A stretch of 64,000 nt of DNA from Chlorops oryzae (GCA_020466095.1 CM035807.1:104061002-104125001), one strand, 5' to 3'; shown: positions 36,459 through 63,760, counted from the first letter of the stretch. A program made the numbers and translations. The notes: generated by a model from the letters alone, not told the origin.

Positions 36459-36953
36459 TCAGTTAGGTAAGGAATGGAAAACTCCATATCATATATAACT
36501 ATATATGTCACTCAGAAGCAGCTTCTATTTTGGCTCATTTCAACACGGTCTTGGGTACCCACCACGGTCTTGGGTACCCACCAAAATGAGCATTTTTCAC
36601 TTAGGTACTCACCAAAAGTATTTCTCTCTCGCTCTTTTTTTGCCTGCCGAGTATCATCTCTTTCTAACTGGCGCGAAACATCCCGCGCAATATCTATGAG
36701 AGTGACATATATGGTTATATGTGCTCCATATAAAAAAGCTTGAGAAAATTCCTGACAGAAATTTCACACGGCATTTCTGACGGCTGGCCTCAATTCAGTA
36801 AAAAGTATCTTAATATCTTAGTGCTTTTTTTTTTTTTTTTGCCTAAAAATGCACATCGAAACCCAGGCTTTCCCAGCAGAAATAATTGAAGTTGAATTGT
36901 TTCTCGCAGAAAAGTGACAGTTGATGTCAAAATAGTTTAAAGGTGATTTAATA
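36459..36953. other. Intergenic, short direct duplication
   Basis: CACGGTCTTGGGTACCCAC occurs twice in tandem at about 36543-36582. The small frames over it have no recognisable product. A T-run lies at 36826-36840. Confidence 0.4.
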
Positions 36954-37045
36954 ATAGGTCTGTTCCCGCACTGCACGAAACTGGCCAATTTTTTGAAAAC
37001 TGTATGAAAATTGGGCAGTTTCGTGCAGCAGGGGAACAGACCTAA
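36954..37045. mobile_element. 92-bp hairpin MITE (TAGGTCTGTTCCC ends)
   Basis: TAATAGGTCTGTTCCC at the left pairs with GGGAACAGACCTAATA at the right. The inner arms CTGCACGAAACTG and CAGTTTCGTGCAG also pair, leaving only about 30 bp of loop. Confidence 0.8.
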
Positions 37046-37210
37046 TACTTACAAATAAGTTTCCATTTCAAAATTCAAATTCAAATTGAAATTTAAATCA
37101 GCTGCTTATGCCGTCAGGGCTGTTTAGAATATTTTTATGATACCCTTTTTTCCTCGACGAAATAGCCTAGGAATTTCCGCGGACATTTCTTGCCGAACTG
37201 AGACGAAGCC

Positions 37211-37536
37211 TTAAGGCTCAGTTACTGTTGATTGAACGTAACTTAACTTTACATTATTTAATCAGCTGAGTTGATATGTTTAGTTCATTTTATATGGGAT
37301 CAGTCACTGAAAACTTAATTTGACTTAACATGCTTTCCAGGCGTACAACGAAATCTCGAGATATCAGAAAATTTTCGAACAAATTTGACATTTGAAATCC
37401 AGGCGATTTCAATTTTGTTCTGAAATCCCGAGATTTCGTTGTACGTCTGGAAAGCATATAAGATAAGAATCTGTGGAAAACAGATTTCTCTACGTTAAGT
37501 TAAGTTACGTTCAATCAAGAGTAACTGAGCCTTTAA
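37211..37536. mobile_element. 326-bp MITE (TTAAGGCTCAGTTACT ends) that hosts another element
   Basis: TTAAGGCTCAGTTACTGTTG and its complement at 37517-37536 are the ends. The repeat continues inward through ATTGAACGTAACTTAACTT. TTAA at both ends suggests a TTAA target site, as used by piggyBac-type elements. A second inverted repeat (37329-37457) sits inside. Confidence 0.8.
37329..37457. mobile_element. 129-bp MITE nested in the 37211-37536 element
   Basis: The ends CATGCTTTCCAGGCGTACAA and TTGTACGTCTGGAAAGCAT pair. The arms continue with CGAAATCTCGAGAT and ATCCCGAGATTTCG. Its position between the halves of the outer element shows that it inserted second. Confidence 0.75.
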
Positions 37537-37612
37537 TGCAAAAGAATTTCATCATACCAAAAACCAGTGCACTGCGGAAACGGCAACCCCCTATTTCGTC
37601 AACATCTCAAAC

Positions 37613-37621
37613 GGCAACACT
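37613..37621 (+). promoter_or_regulatory. GGCAACACT motif upstream of a possible 5' exon
   Basis: This copy lies 117-355 bp before the exon candidate at 37737-37968. A related CGGCAACCCC lies 28 bp upstream. The role is inferred from recurrence at other 5' ends. Confidence 0.35.
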
Positions 37622-37736
37622 TTTTTTTTATTTACATTGACTACTCAAAAACGTCAACAAAACCTGAAAGCTCTAAAAGATCAACTGTGAATAATGGAAA
37701 TTTTTAGTTTGAATAACGATTAAAATACGTTGTATA

Positions 37737-37968
37737 TTGTCTTTTCGGAATTTCGGGAATCTCCTTCTGTGCGTACAATGGAAGTTTTTACCCATTTTGT
37801 TCAGTAGTTTTCTCGTACGTTTAAATGTTGTGAAATTAACTCAAAAACCCGAAAGTGCTTCCATTGAAAAAAAAAAGCAAATATTCTCGGCTTATTACAA
37901 AATGGTGCAAGTGTTAAAGGTGAACAATGGCGGCTTCAATTATTGGACGCTATCCCGAGTGCACTGTA
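37737..37968 (+). other. Possible first exon of an unrecognised plus-strand transcript
   Basis: An open frame reads through an internal ATG (MVQVLKVNNGGFNYWTLSRV) up to a strong donor GTAGGTAAGTCC near 37967-37970. The local base composition is more balanced than its flanks, and a GGCAACACT motif lies upstream. No matching downstream exon on the plus strand was found, and no family is recognised. It could be the start of a non-coding RNA or of a gene antisense to Trpgamma. Confidence 0.3.
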
Positions 37969-38642
37969 GGTAAGTCCCAAAAACCATTTTGTTTCCAACC
38001 GTATTGTATAGCCCTTTATGTTATGATCGCAATCTTTCAAGTTTTTGATGCCCATTTAAGGTAAAAGCCCTGTTATTTCAGGACCATCATGGCTCCTTTG
38101 TTGTAAAAATAAAATCGTTCAAAAATAATTGCTCTCGTACGTATTTCTATGTTTGTATAAAGCTAGTGTGGACGCTCGCCATTAGCCATTTCTCGATATT
38201 AAAGCATTGAACTCTTTAACCGCTGGGATTTTGAATTATGCTAGGCATTCATATTTTGTTAAAGTAATTGTGATGATATGTTCATTGATCGGTGCTGTGA
38301 GATCAAGAGGCTCAACTTGATGGCCATATGATATGCGTATATATAATGATTTCAAATTGCTCAATAGATTTGATTTCAATATGTAGGTAGGTACATTATT
38401 GAATGTGTTATTTCTACTCGTACCTTGTGGTGGTTCGGGGAATATTTGATTTTTTTTTTCATTCATTTTTCGTTCTTTCATGTTTTATAAAACTTAACTG
38501 CTCCTTAGATAACCTATGCATGGCAGTGCTATTTATTTCTAATGCTTTAAACTAACTCTTATGAGAATAATATTTTAAATTTATTTCTGAATATTATTCT
38601 TTTCTTTTTTCAAGTGTTTTTTTTTTTTTTTTTGTTGCGCCT

Positions 38643-54174
<15,532 letters not shown>

Positions 54175-54572
54175 TTAGACAACTGAAAAAAAATAAAAAA
54201 TAAAAATATTGAAATCAATTTAAAATTGTTTTGTTTTTATTTTACAATAAAAATAAAGATGAAAATCACAAGAAGACCTGCAACAGTTTTCTGCAATTAA
54301 ATTAAAAAGAGAATTTCGTGTCCTAAGAGGATAAAATTCAATCCTTCCAGTGTAATAAAACTAAAATATACTGAATAACTACGGGCATTGCAGTCCGGCG
54401 ATCCTCACAATACAATTCGCGGTACATATGTATTTATGTATTTAACAACAGTGAGCTATGTACATATATATGGTTGAATTTTTTTTTGGTAAACCAGGCT
54501 CCAAGACAACGACTATTAAGAAGATGTATTCTAGAGACTTTCAAGGCCATAAAGAAGCCTATTTAAATTCAA

Positions 54573-55312
54573 TTAAGGGGGTCTTCTCATTGAAAACCCG
54601 TTTTTTGGACCCTTTTTAAAAAAATTCTTATTTGAAAACGCAAAGAATAATTGAAAACTTTTTTTATTTATTGTATTACAAAAGGTTCAAAGTAAATAAA
54701 AAAATTTTTTTGCCTCGATACGTGGGCTGTTCAAAAAGTAATGAGACTTCAAAGTTGGTGGTGAAAAAAAAAGGTGCCGTCACGGCGGCCACGATTCCGG
54801 GTCTCCGGAGCGTCCGAAATGGAAAATAAAAAACGGGGTTATAATCAGTATAGATGTAATTCTCGGTGAACCTCAAGCTTAATTTTGTGATTTTTTTTAC
54901 AAAATGGCGGCCATTCAAAAAAAATTTCAATTTCGGGCTTTTTTTTTGTAGTTTAGTGTAAAAAAAAAATAGTAAAAAATTTTTTTAAATTATGGTCGAG
55001 GTTCACCCGAGAATGGTGACAATTCTGCGTCGATTCCACTTTGTTTCATGAAAATCGGTTCAGTTGAACTGGAGATATCATGGCCGCCAGTTCGAAAAAC
55101 GTGGTTTCGAGATAAACGCGTTTAAAGTTTGAAGCAACGCAAAAATACTCGTTTTAGCGCAGATCTTGCTCGACAAAGAAGGCTATATCCTCTAAACTAT
55201 TTCGAATTTCAAAAAATCCTTTTAGGGGCATATTCACAACTACCCAAGCTATAAATAAATGCAAAAAAAAAAAGTCGAAAAAAAAAGTTGCTCAATGAGA
55301 AGACCCCCTTAA
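54573..55312. mobile_element. 740-bp TIR element (TTAAGGGGGTCTTCTCATTG ends)
   Basis: TTAAGGGGGTCTTCTCATTG at the left and its complement at 55293-55312 are perfect over about 20 bp, starting TTAA. The interior at 54724 has GGGCTGTTCAAAAAGTAATG, which resembles a mariner-type end and may be a nested fragment. No complete transposase. Confidence 0.8.
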
Positions 55313-55318
55313 ACTAAA

Positions 55319-55545
55319 AATAAGAGCGCTTTTTTGCCCCGCCCACATTTGCGATTATTGGAACTATAATCGGAGTCCTAAATAGAATCTCAGATTTGAA
55401 ATATCTGGAAAAAATCAGGTTTGAATGATTCCTGTAACAGACCCCGGAACTGAAGGTACCCTTAAAAATGGTTCGATCGAGTTCATTCTCAAAATTTTTA
55501 TTGCTCATCCATTAACACACATACCAAATTTCGACAAGGGGCTGT
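55319..55545 (+). repeat. Dispersed repeat family A, fragment
   Basis: Contains CCCGCCCACATTTGCG, GTAACAGACCCCGGAACTG, GGTACCCTTAAAAATGGTTC and ATACCAAATTTCGACA, matching blocks of the 27.7-kb copy in the same orientation. Confidence 0.7.
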
Positions 55546-55899
55546 GCATTAATTAGTTACGTAAGGGAAATTTTGACAATTTTTTGGAATTTCGGTCTAA
55601 TTTTTTTTATAGCATGTTCTCAATTACTTTTACCCGGTTTTACAATCGGGTTTTAAAAGTGGCTACATCAGAAAAAAAATCTTAATCGTTTCACTAAATA
55701 AAAGTTTTTGATTGCAAATAAAAATTAAAAAAAAAAAAAAAAAACTAAAGTGAATCATTGTCCTTGTTGAGATATTTTTTTATTTTCTATGCGACAACAT
55801 TGAAAAATCTAATAGTTTTATTCATGTAAACAACTCAATAAACTATTGAGAAATAAACTGAATATTTGATTTCCGTCAAAACGCCTCTATTTGCGCTGA

Positions 55900-56330
55900 G
55901 GATTCCCCTTTTAAAATGATTTTTATCATCGTTGTCAGAGTCAACACCAACATCAACATCGATGCGACGATTATCCTCGCGCCCGTTTTGTCATTGAATC
56001 TCAAACTCTTGGCGTTTCATGTGCGCGGGACCTTCAGATGGAGATGCTCTCGACTTTCACGGCTGGCAGCCTTGAATTCTGCATTATTCAGTTCTCGTTG
56101 CAACGTCAACGACGACGCTCAAAACTGCACAGACAGAGCGACCAAAGGAACACCAAAAGCAATAATTTTATAAAAACCACACAAACAGTGGCAAACGACG
56201 AACGTTTAACCGTGACTCTTTTAGCTCTTCTCTCGCTCCTCCGTTTCCGCAAATGGCAACCTCCTTCAATTGGATGCTGCTTATTGTGGGAACTCATGAT
56301 TGTAAGATATGTATGTATACGGATATTGCG
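55900..56330. other. Balanced-composition island, possible promoter or 5' exon
   Basis: A GC-richer stretch in a very AT-rich setting, with CGTTGCAACGTCAACGACGA and GTCGCTC words and a TATAAAA at about 56169. On either strand there are initiator-like TCAGTT or GCAGTT words, but no correctly spaced DPE. It could be a 5' exon of Trpgamma or another gene; no splice pair is firm. Confidence 0.3.
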
Positions 56331-56394
56331 ATGGCCTTTAGTGCTTCCATTGAATTTTTAATCTACAGCTTCAGCTTGATTATTTTTCAAATGA

Positions 56395-56530
56395 AAATCT
56401 GATATACCCAGCGTCCCGACAATATTGACGCACTATTTTTTTGCCTTTCCGTACGGAACTTATACAAAATCTCCATTTGTGGGCGTGGCCATTGGCGGAA
56501 CACATAAGTTTTTTCCTAAATCTTTGATTC
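56395..56530. repeat. Dispersed repeat family A, small fragment
   Basis: GATATACCCAGCGTCCCGAC and GTGGGCGTGGCC recall the ends and core words of family A. Short and diverged. Confidence 0.45.
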
Positions 56531-56559
56531 GCTTTGGCAAACCTATTGGAACTGGGGAA

Positions 56560-56612
56560 CTATCGATAGTTGCGACCATCGATAGTCGATAGTCTGAAAT
56601 ATCGATAGTGCG
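56560..56612. promoter_or_regulatory. Cluster of TATCGATA-type motifs
   Basis: ACTATCGATAGT, CCATCGATAGTCGATAGT and ATATCGATAGTG fall within about 50 bp. In Drosophila, TATCGATA is bound by DREF and clustered CGATA by the insulator protein BEAF-32. The function here is inferred. Confidence 0.4.
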
Positions 56613-57009
56613 TACTAGCGGAAGATATATTTTAAAATTTATACTTATTTAATTGGCAAACTGCTAGTGATTTCAATCAAGTATGTTTGAGCTATTAAAT
56701 ATTTAAATATCCACCATTTTAAGCAAAGTAAAAACTTAAAATTTAACAAAAATATTATGCAAAAGTATCCTTCCTCAATTTATATCACGTGGTAATATAC
56801 AAAAAACCGAATTTTAAAGCCTTTCTTACTCAATTCTCCATACTTTGTAACCATAGTATATTCGGTTTAGTATGACGCCTATAATTCTCATTTGGTTACG
56901 TAAAGTGGGACAGATAAGACTCGCAGAATTTCTGTAGATTTTTCATGACATGATGTAGCAAGAAGGTGTGTAAGTTTATCTAATTTATCGGTTTGATAGA
57001 GCTGGAAAG

Positions 57010-57260
57010 CAACCGATAGTTCGATAATCGATAGTTTCAATAATCGATTGTCGAAATAATCGAAAGTTTTAATATTATATGGGCTCAATAATCGCTAGGA
57101 TCAATAATCGATAAGTTCTATAATCGATAGTTCAATAATCGATATGTTCAATACTCCATAGACTCGATAATCGTTCGTTTCGATAATCGATAATTTTTAT
57201 ATCCGATCATTTTCATAATCGATCATTTTGATAATCGATAATTTTGATAATATAAAATTG
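57010..57260 (+). repeat. Second degenerate array of AATCGATA units
   Basis: About 14 imperfect units ATAATCGATAGTTC or ATAATCGATAATTTTG, ending TTGAATTTTCGAGCC like the array at 45.6-45.9 kb. The two arrays appear related. Confidence 0.65.
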
Positions 57261-57653
57261 AATTTTCGAGCCTTTTACTTCGGAAGTTACAAAAAAGCTG
57301 AATTTTTTAGCGTGGCCCTGGGCGGGTATCGTACATTTCGATCGATATCCTCCATTAGGAGCTCAAAAGTGTTACTAGCCCGTAAGGATATGCAATGCTA
57401 AAAACTAGTACAAAGTGCATGAGGCTGAGAGATTTGTAGAGTAATCCATTACTCGCATGATAACAATTCAAGATTATTTTTGGAATGTTATTAGTTTTAC
57501 TGGGTTTTTTCATACATTTGAGTGTTTTTATACTACAATTTTGAACTGTTCAAAAGTACTCAAAAATAATTTAGTTTTTTAAGTAAAAATAATTTTTTTA
57601 ACTTCATTTTTTAAACTGTGTATGCTAAAAGTATACTTATACTACTTCTAGAC

Positions 57654-57803
57654 TCCTATTTTGGAGATCTCGCAGAACTATTCAAATTTTTAGAAATAAA
57701 TGAATTTCGATTGACTTCACAAAGTGACGCTATTAAAGTCGATCTACGTCACAGACCCGACGTGGTCGAAGTGATAAAATGCCTGACGAGGAACTCGTGC
57801 TGA
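57654..57803 (+). CDS. Unrecognised exon-like open frame
   Basis: Starting just after TACTTCTAG at 57651, the frame reads SYFGDLAELFKFLEINEF, then SQSDAIKVDLRHRPDVVEV and stops after CLTRNSC at 57803. Its composition looks coding and it follows an acceptor-like site. No family was recognised and no partner exon was found. It may be the remnant of a transposon gene. Confidence 0.25.
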   Translation, partial: SYFGDLAELFKFLEINEFRLTSQSDAIKVDLRHRPDVVEVIKCLTRNSC

Positions 57804-60060
57804 ATTCGAAGAGCAAAGAAGAGTTTGTTTCTATTGACAAAAATTAACATTTCATAACAGAAATGTTTAGACCCTAAGCCCGAAAAAAATGATTACAAAA
57901 ACTTAGGCTTCAAAAAAATGTTAGTGGGTAAGCTTTATCATAGTAAAGTACCTAAATTCCCTTCGAAAACAACCAAAAAATTCTATAAAAAATACTAATA
58001 GTTTTCATTAAAGTTTTCCACGCTCACGAACAATTTAACTAATTCCAAGAAAGTCAATCAGAATTTCGAAATTAATATAAGAAAAAAACTTCAATATATT
58101 TGGCCCAGCGTGTCGTATGTGGAACATAAAAAGCAAAAAATTACCTGCCTAAATTAACAGCCATACGACGGGGTGTGCATGTTACGAGGAAAATAAATTC
58201 AAATAAAAATAATGAAGAATCACACAAAAAAAAAAGAAAAAATAATGAAAAAAAAGAAAGCAAACAAAAATGATTTCCTTTGACTGCTTCTGTCTATATT
58301 TTCCTTAACTGTTAACCTAGTTTTCTTCATACAAGTGCCACTGTAGAAGGCTTTCTTGCATACAATTGCGGTGTTCGCTCTGCGGGTGGCCGCGGCGGCA
58401 ACAATAAAAAGAACAGCTGTTTTTTGTGCCTGATTGTACGGGCACAATGTTAAGTATAATTTTGTGTCTTTGTACTTGTGTGTTTGTGTTGGACAAACGT
58501 TGTGTTGCCAGCCGATGTTCTTGCCAAGGAAGTTAAAACGCTGCGCTGAAGAAAATATTTCTTTGACAAATTGTCATCATTGGAATGTCACTTTCGACTT
58601 GTATCCTCAAAAGAAAATATTTTTTAAAAAAAAAAAAAATAAATAAATAAAAAGAATCGCTACAAACTATATTGCACTAAATCGTAAAAACACTCACGAA
58701 TCAGAGCGAAAAGAGACCAAATACCTAGAAGGTAAAGGAAAACTTGACGCTTGACTGCTTAGTTTGTACGTATGTATGTACATTGTAAGTACATACATAT
58801 ATATTTCAGGTTGCATGTGTTGCTTAAACTTTGCCAAGTGCAGTGCCCTCTCGTTTGAGTCGCAAGGACATCATACATACATACATTTGCACATATATAG
58901 GATACATCAATACACACACTATTCATTCAGTTGAAATGCCGCTAAGCAGTTAATTGCCGATGCATGCCCTATTTTTTCAGTAAGTCAAAACAATGTGACC
59001 GACTGAAGGATTTCGAACAACTCAAAGTGATGTTAAGTGTGTATCTTTAGACTTCAAAAAGTTATATCCTGAGGAAACGACTATCACTTGGTAGTAAATA
59101 TATATGCGAGAAATCACTGTTTGTTCTCCAATATTTTTTTAAATAATTTCTGTGACAAATTTTATGCTCTTGTAGCTTCCCAAAAGATTTCATCGTGATA
59201 TTGAAAAATAAATAAAATAAGTTCTGAAATTATTCTCTTGCATATCTTATCATCAGGAGTTTCTGTACAAATAAAAAAAAAATTTAAACAGTTCCCACTC
59301 TATATGTATGACTTACATTGATTTCAATCTTATGAATATGCTAAAGAGGCCCCCGCATAACAGGGCTTTTCATGGAAATTGAATGGGCTTTTTTAAAATC
59401 AAAAGTCTTAAAGCGGTCAAGGGGAGAGCTATAGCAACTAATTACTTCTTATTGATTTTCTTGATCTCCTGAAGTCTACTAAGTCCAACCAATTTTTTAC
59501 TTAATTGACTTGATTCACCCCAGCCATCTATTGGATTGATTGATTTAGCACCAAGCACCCTTGCCTTATGCGTTTGAGCAATTAAAGCCGTCCACCAAAC
59601 TGCTCCACTCACCTTGTGTTGGGATTTCCTTTTGAGTGCTGCAATCGAACGTGACTGTTGCCGTAAAACCTCCAGAATGGAGTTGATTCGATTCACTCAA
59701 ACTCAGTCGAATGAGTTAAAAGGTCTTAGAACTCTCTCGCTATGAATCGTAAGTAGCCGAAAAGATTAGTTCGATTAGTGGCGTCTTTCAAAGTAACGTC
59801 AATACAACTGTCGTTCTTAGTGTTGTTGGAGCTCTTTACACATACACATACGAACACATGAAAGAAATGCAGCCGGAAGTTCGGTCATAAGCAACCAAAG
59901 AAACACACACACACACACACAGCAATTTAACTTCAGGAAAAATTACGAAAATGCAATGGAATTTGTTCGTTGTTTTGTTTTTATTATTTGGTTTGTTTTT
60001 GATTCTATTTGCTGTTGTTTTTTTGTTTATTTTTCATGTTTTTTTTTTTATTTTCTTCTG
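57804..60060. other. AT-rich intergenic or intron DNA
   Basis: No gene recognised. A donor-like GGCAG/GTAATT on the minus strand at 58145, a (CA)n tract at 59906-59921 and ATACATAC words near 58790 and 58875 are the only notable items. A minus-strand 84-residue frame at 59442-59696 has no recognisable content. Confidence 0.4.
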
Positions 60061-60233
60061 ATTTTCAAGGGAGCTGAAAGTAGTGCCTTTTTTGGTTTAA
60101 ATGAATGCGTTCGTCGGCAGTGTTTTGTTTTTTATATATGTATATATATATATTTTTTTTTTTTTATTGGTCGGCAGTAATCGTTGGAAGGAGTGTTTGA
60201 CCTATAATTGTAGTTTTGTGCCAATTTTCCTAG

Positions 60234-60319
60234 TAAGGAATACGATTTGTGGTCGGTCAATGGCACAATTCTCCGCGTGAATATTCGATTTTTAAGTAAA
60301 GCACACGATGTCCGGCAAG
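60234..60319 (+). CDS. Possible internal exon of an unrecognised gene
   Basis: The stretch is bounded by TTTTCCTAG and a GTAATT donor. It reads KEYDLWSVNGTILRVNIRFL and SKAHDVRQ, which looks protein-like and GC-richer than its surroundings. The frame stays open past the donor to 60447. No partner exon or family could be named. Confidence 0.25.
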
Positions 60320-60449
60320 TAATTTTGGAATTTATTGAACATGCGAGTACAAAAGTTGAGGAAAACAAAGCATATCCAAGAACAATGCTATTGTTATTTT
60401 TGTATTTTGTTTTAAGACTTTCTTATTTTGATTGTTTAGAAAAATAAAT

Positions 60450-61692
60450 CGCAATTTTCTTTAGCCGCTTGCATTTCTAATCTCATCCTATCGATACACT
60501 TTAACTAAATATATTACTTAAATATTTGGGAACGATGAGGATTGTTATATTCCGTATTTTCCGAATTTTCCATCCGCTAACCACAGCTGAGCGTTCGTAA
60601 CTGAAATGATGATTGGGTGGAAACACGTCTATCGTATGCAGCGCAAACAGGATACGAACTGCACAATGCACTTTCAATGTTTGGAGAGGTTGTAATGAAA
60701 TGAGTGAAAATGGATACTTTATTCAAAACATTGAGAATCGTTTGGAAATATTCTCAATTATTTAAGGCAACATTTTTTTTACAGCTTTGAGATTTCTCAT
60801 ATGGGTTTTTCATCATAAATCAACAATGTTTTTAATATGTTCAAATCATGAATGGACTGTACATATTTTGAGTGAGTTTGTTTTTGCGTTTCCAAAGAAC
60901 CAAAATAAATAAGCGAACTCAAAAATAAAACAAGGCGTTTACATATCATCAAACTGAATTTGATCAATTTGAGAATTTTTTTCAATATGTATATAAAATA
61001 TAGTGATCTTTAAGTAGTAATTATTGACTGGATGTGTTGTGAATTAAGATTTTACAAAATTACACTCGCATTGACCGAAGTTTTTTGGGCATTTAAGTTT
61101 CTATTTCAGGTGGAGTGATATTCTATAGAAGAATTATTTATTTATTTTAAATAAAGTTATTCAGAGAATTTTGATTATTTGCAACATTTTCAAACTTGGG
61201 TTAATTTCCATTTTTTGTGTTCAATGCCTGTTATAATCTTTTTCTCTAAATATTGTCCCATAAATTGCTTGTCATGCTATGTTATAGCCTTTTATGTGTA
61301 ATAAAAACAGTAAATTTTCAGAGTTTATCAAATATCATAATGTTACTCTATTGTTTTCAATTCAAAATAACGTCTTACTCAAATGCAACAGTGGGAAAAG
61401 GGAATTAAAAACCATTAGGAGCCAAAACAATCGATTCATGGTCAATTTACGAACAATCGAATTTCCCATCCATAGCTCTTTATGCGCCCGTTTACACATA
61501 CCGTCAACATCGTTCAACAAAGAGCAGTTTGTAGGAGAGAGGTGAGCAAGGATAGGAATCCTTTTATGATATTTTCCTCTTCCACACAAGGGTGATATTT
61601 TGAAAAATGCAAGCAAAATTAATTTTATATGTCTGATTAAGGGTTGATAGCAAAAACATAAATACAACACTGTTTATTTTGTTTAAATGTCC
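60450..61692. other. AT-rich stretch, no feature
   Basis: No gene-like sequence or repeat was recognised. Confidence 0.45.
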
Positions 61693-61767
61693 GTATTTAG
61701 ATTAGGGTCACAGTCGCTCGATACTGTGGGTTGCATTATCGAACGACTGTGTCCCTAATTTAAATAC
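61693..61767. mobile_element. 75-bp hairpin MITE
   Basis: GTATTTAGATTAGGGTCACA at the left pairs with TGTGTCCCTAATTTAAATAC at the right. The inner GTCGCTCGATA pairs with TATCGAACGAC, and about 12 bp forms the loop. Confidence 0.75.
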
Positions 61768-62688
61768 TGACTATGAATTTAATCATTAATACCGACGCGT
61801 ATTTAACCCGCAATCATCGTACATGTATTTAAAGAAATAAGTTCAAATTTTTCTGATATAAAGTATCATGATTGTGTAAGCTATCATTTATAATTGATTG
61901 ATCTCTGATGCCGAATTAAATACTCCAAAAATCGCGGGAAAAAATTTAAAATAAATGAATTTTTTTATTTGAGTCAAAATTTATTCATTCTCATGGACAA
62001 AAAAAATGTTATCCAAAAAAAAAGTTATGCCATTTGATAACGAACACATTATGATAGGAGTGTTACTGACAATTTTTTCATAATTCACACTGCGATATTC
62101 ATGTAAAAGTTGCATTTCATTATCGATGTCCTACCCTGTAAACAAGTGATCTTTTTTTTGCAAGAAGTGGCGAATTTTGGCAATCTTCATTGTTGAAGCA
62201 ATACTTCTTAATATCAATTTGTGATGCCTTCTGATAGCCATGGACAATGTGCAAATTGGAATATTCTTTTTAGAACTTCTAGTTCGAAGCAATTAAAAAG
62301 AGCTTTGACAGTGTAATACAATTGTAAATAGCATTACATTTCAAAAAGCTTACCAACTTAATGAGAAAAGCCGATAGGAATCTTATTTTTTTTAGCGTAT
62401 ATTTTCATTAGGGGATTCAAAATTTTTTCGTGATAAAACGAATTGATCATTGAACATTCAAATGTCCAAAATGTTTACTTCGTATAAAGTGACATCGAGC
62501 ACATCCCGGTTTCGCTTATTGCGCTTTAGATAACTGTATGTGACCGCACTTGCACTGTAACACATCGAACTAAACGTTTTTGATTCATGATTGTATAAAT
62601 TGAAACTTATAGTTTGATAGTTTTTCTATTTCGGATTTTCATCCACTCGGATTTTTTCGTGTAATGTACTTCTTTAAGACTTATATAA
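61768..62688. other. AT-rich stretch, no feature
   Basis: No gene-like sequence was recognised. Confidence 0.45.
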
Positions 62689-62816
62689 GGGTCCCTCATG
62701 CAACGCATTTACACCGTGTAACTGATGAAGTTCGTAAAACTGTCAAATATTTGTATGCAATTTTGACAGTTTTACTTCGTTCAGCTTACACGTGTAAATG
62801 TGTTGCATGAGGACCC
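62689..62816. mobile_element. Palindromic MITE, copy 2 (GGGTCC..CATGCAAC ends)
   Basis: Same family as 18993-19121, in the opposite orientation when the inner arms are compared. It begins GGGTCCCTCATGCAACGCAT and ends GTGTTGCATGAGGACCC. Small indels distinguish the copies. Confidence 0.85.
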
Positions 62817-63326
62817 ATAGTGTAACATCGAAAAATAAGTATAGCTATATATGTAGAAATGCACGCATGGTAACGTTGTAAAGGGAGTAAATGTGTATTG
62901 TATCAATATGATACAGTACAGCCGATACGTTTCATTTTTTGCAGGGCCGTTCTATGGACTCACCGACATCTGTCGAACAAATTTTTATGTTCCTTTTCAA
63001 AATCAGTGACATAGGCCAAAAACTCAAGTCCTTACATTTAATCGTTTTCTTTGTATTTCCATTCAAAAAGTGATTTTGTATCAATTTGATACTTACAGCG
63101 GATCCGGGTTAAAATGGCTTGAATTAATGCTAGTACAATTGAATTTTAAAGCACAAGTTATAGTAGCTGCTAAATTTTTCTGTTTGATATATATATATTA
63201 TTTCATTGTAATTGTAGGATTAAACTATCTACTCTTTACTCAACAGTTGCCCAGAGTTGAGTCTGCTGAATGCACCAAATTAGAATCGACGGTCACCAAT
63301 TGGCTAGAGGCCTCGCCGGTCACACG

Positions 63327-63470
63327 TATGAAAACATGTTTTGAAACAATTTATAAGTAGAGAAAGACGTGGGAAGAAAAGAGATGGTTGTTTGTTGAAT
63401 GTTCCGAACAATCTTGTTTCTCTTTCTTTCTCATGCATTCAAATGGGATGTTTTCGAAACATGTTTCATA
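63327..63470. mobile_element. 144-bp MITE (TATGAAACATGTTT ends)
   Basis: TATGAAAACATGTTTTGAAA at the left pairs with TTTCGAAACATGTTTCATA at the right. Inside, GAGAAAGACG and TTTCTTTCTC regions also pair. Confidence 0.65.
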
Positions 63471-63472
63471 AA

Positions 63473-63666
63473 AGGCCATTTACACGTTGAGACATTTCGA
63501 TAACGAGACACACTTTTTGTGGACTAGGGACGCGCGGGGATGTGGTATGGGAGCATTTTTCTCTCTTCCTCCTGCGTCCCTCTGAATAACTTTTGCTGGC
63601 CGGAAGGATTTTATTTCCCCGCCCTTCTCAAATTTTTATCGAAATGTCTTAACGTGTAAATGGCCT
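63473..63666. mobile_element. 194-bp MITE (AGGCCATTTACACGTT ends)
   Basis: GGCCATTTACACGTTGAGAC at the left pairs with CTTAACGTGTAAATGGCC at the right, and the repeat continues through ATTTCGATAA. No coding sequence. Confidence 0.8.
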
Positions 63667-63696
63667 CTAAGTGTGACCGGCGAGCTGGCAGTAGTA

Positions 63697-63760
63697 AACA
63701 TCGATAGCTAATATCGTCGTTTTTTATTCAAATATCGATATTTATATAAATATCGAACAA
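63697..63760. promoter_or_regulatory. Small cluster of ATCGATA motifs at the right edge
   Basis: CATCGATAGC, AATATCGATATT and AATATCGAAC lie within about 60 bp. They resemble DREF/BEAF-type sites. No gene start is visible beside them in the window. Confidence 0.3.

Larger units (their letters stand above)
63312..63684. mobile_element. Outer foldback element enclosing two inner ones
   Basis: CTCGCCGGTCACAC at 63312-63325 and GTGTGACCGGCGAG at 63671-63684 are perfect 14-bp inverted repeats. Between them lie the elements at 63327-63470 and 63473-63666, packed with almost no spacer. Confidence 0.65.
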
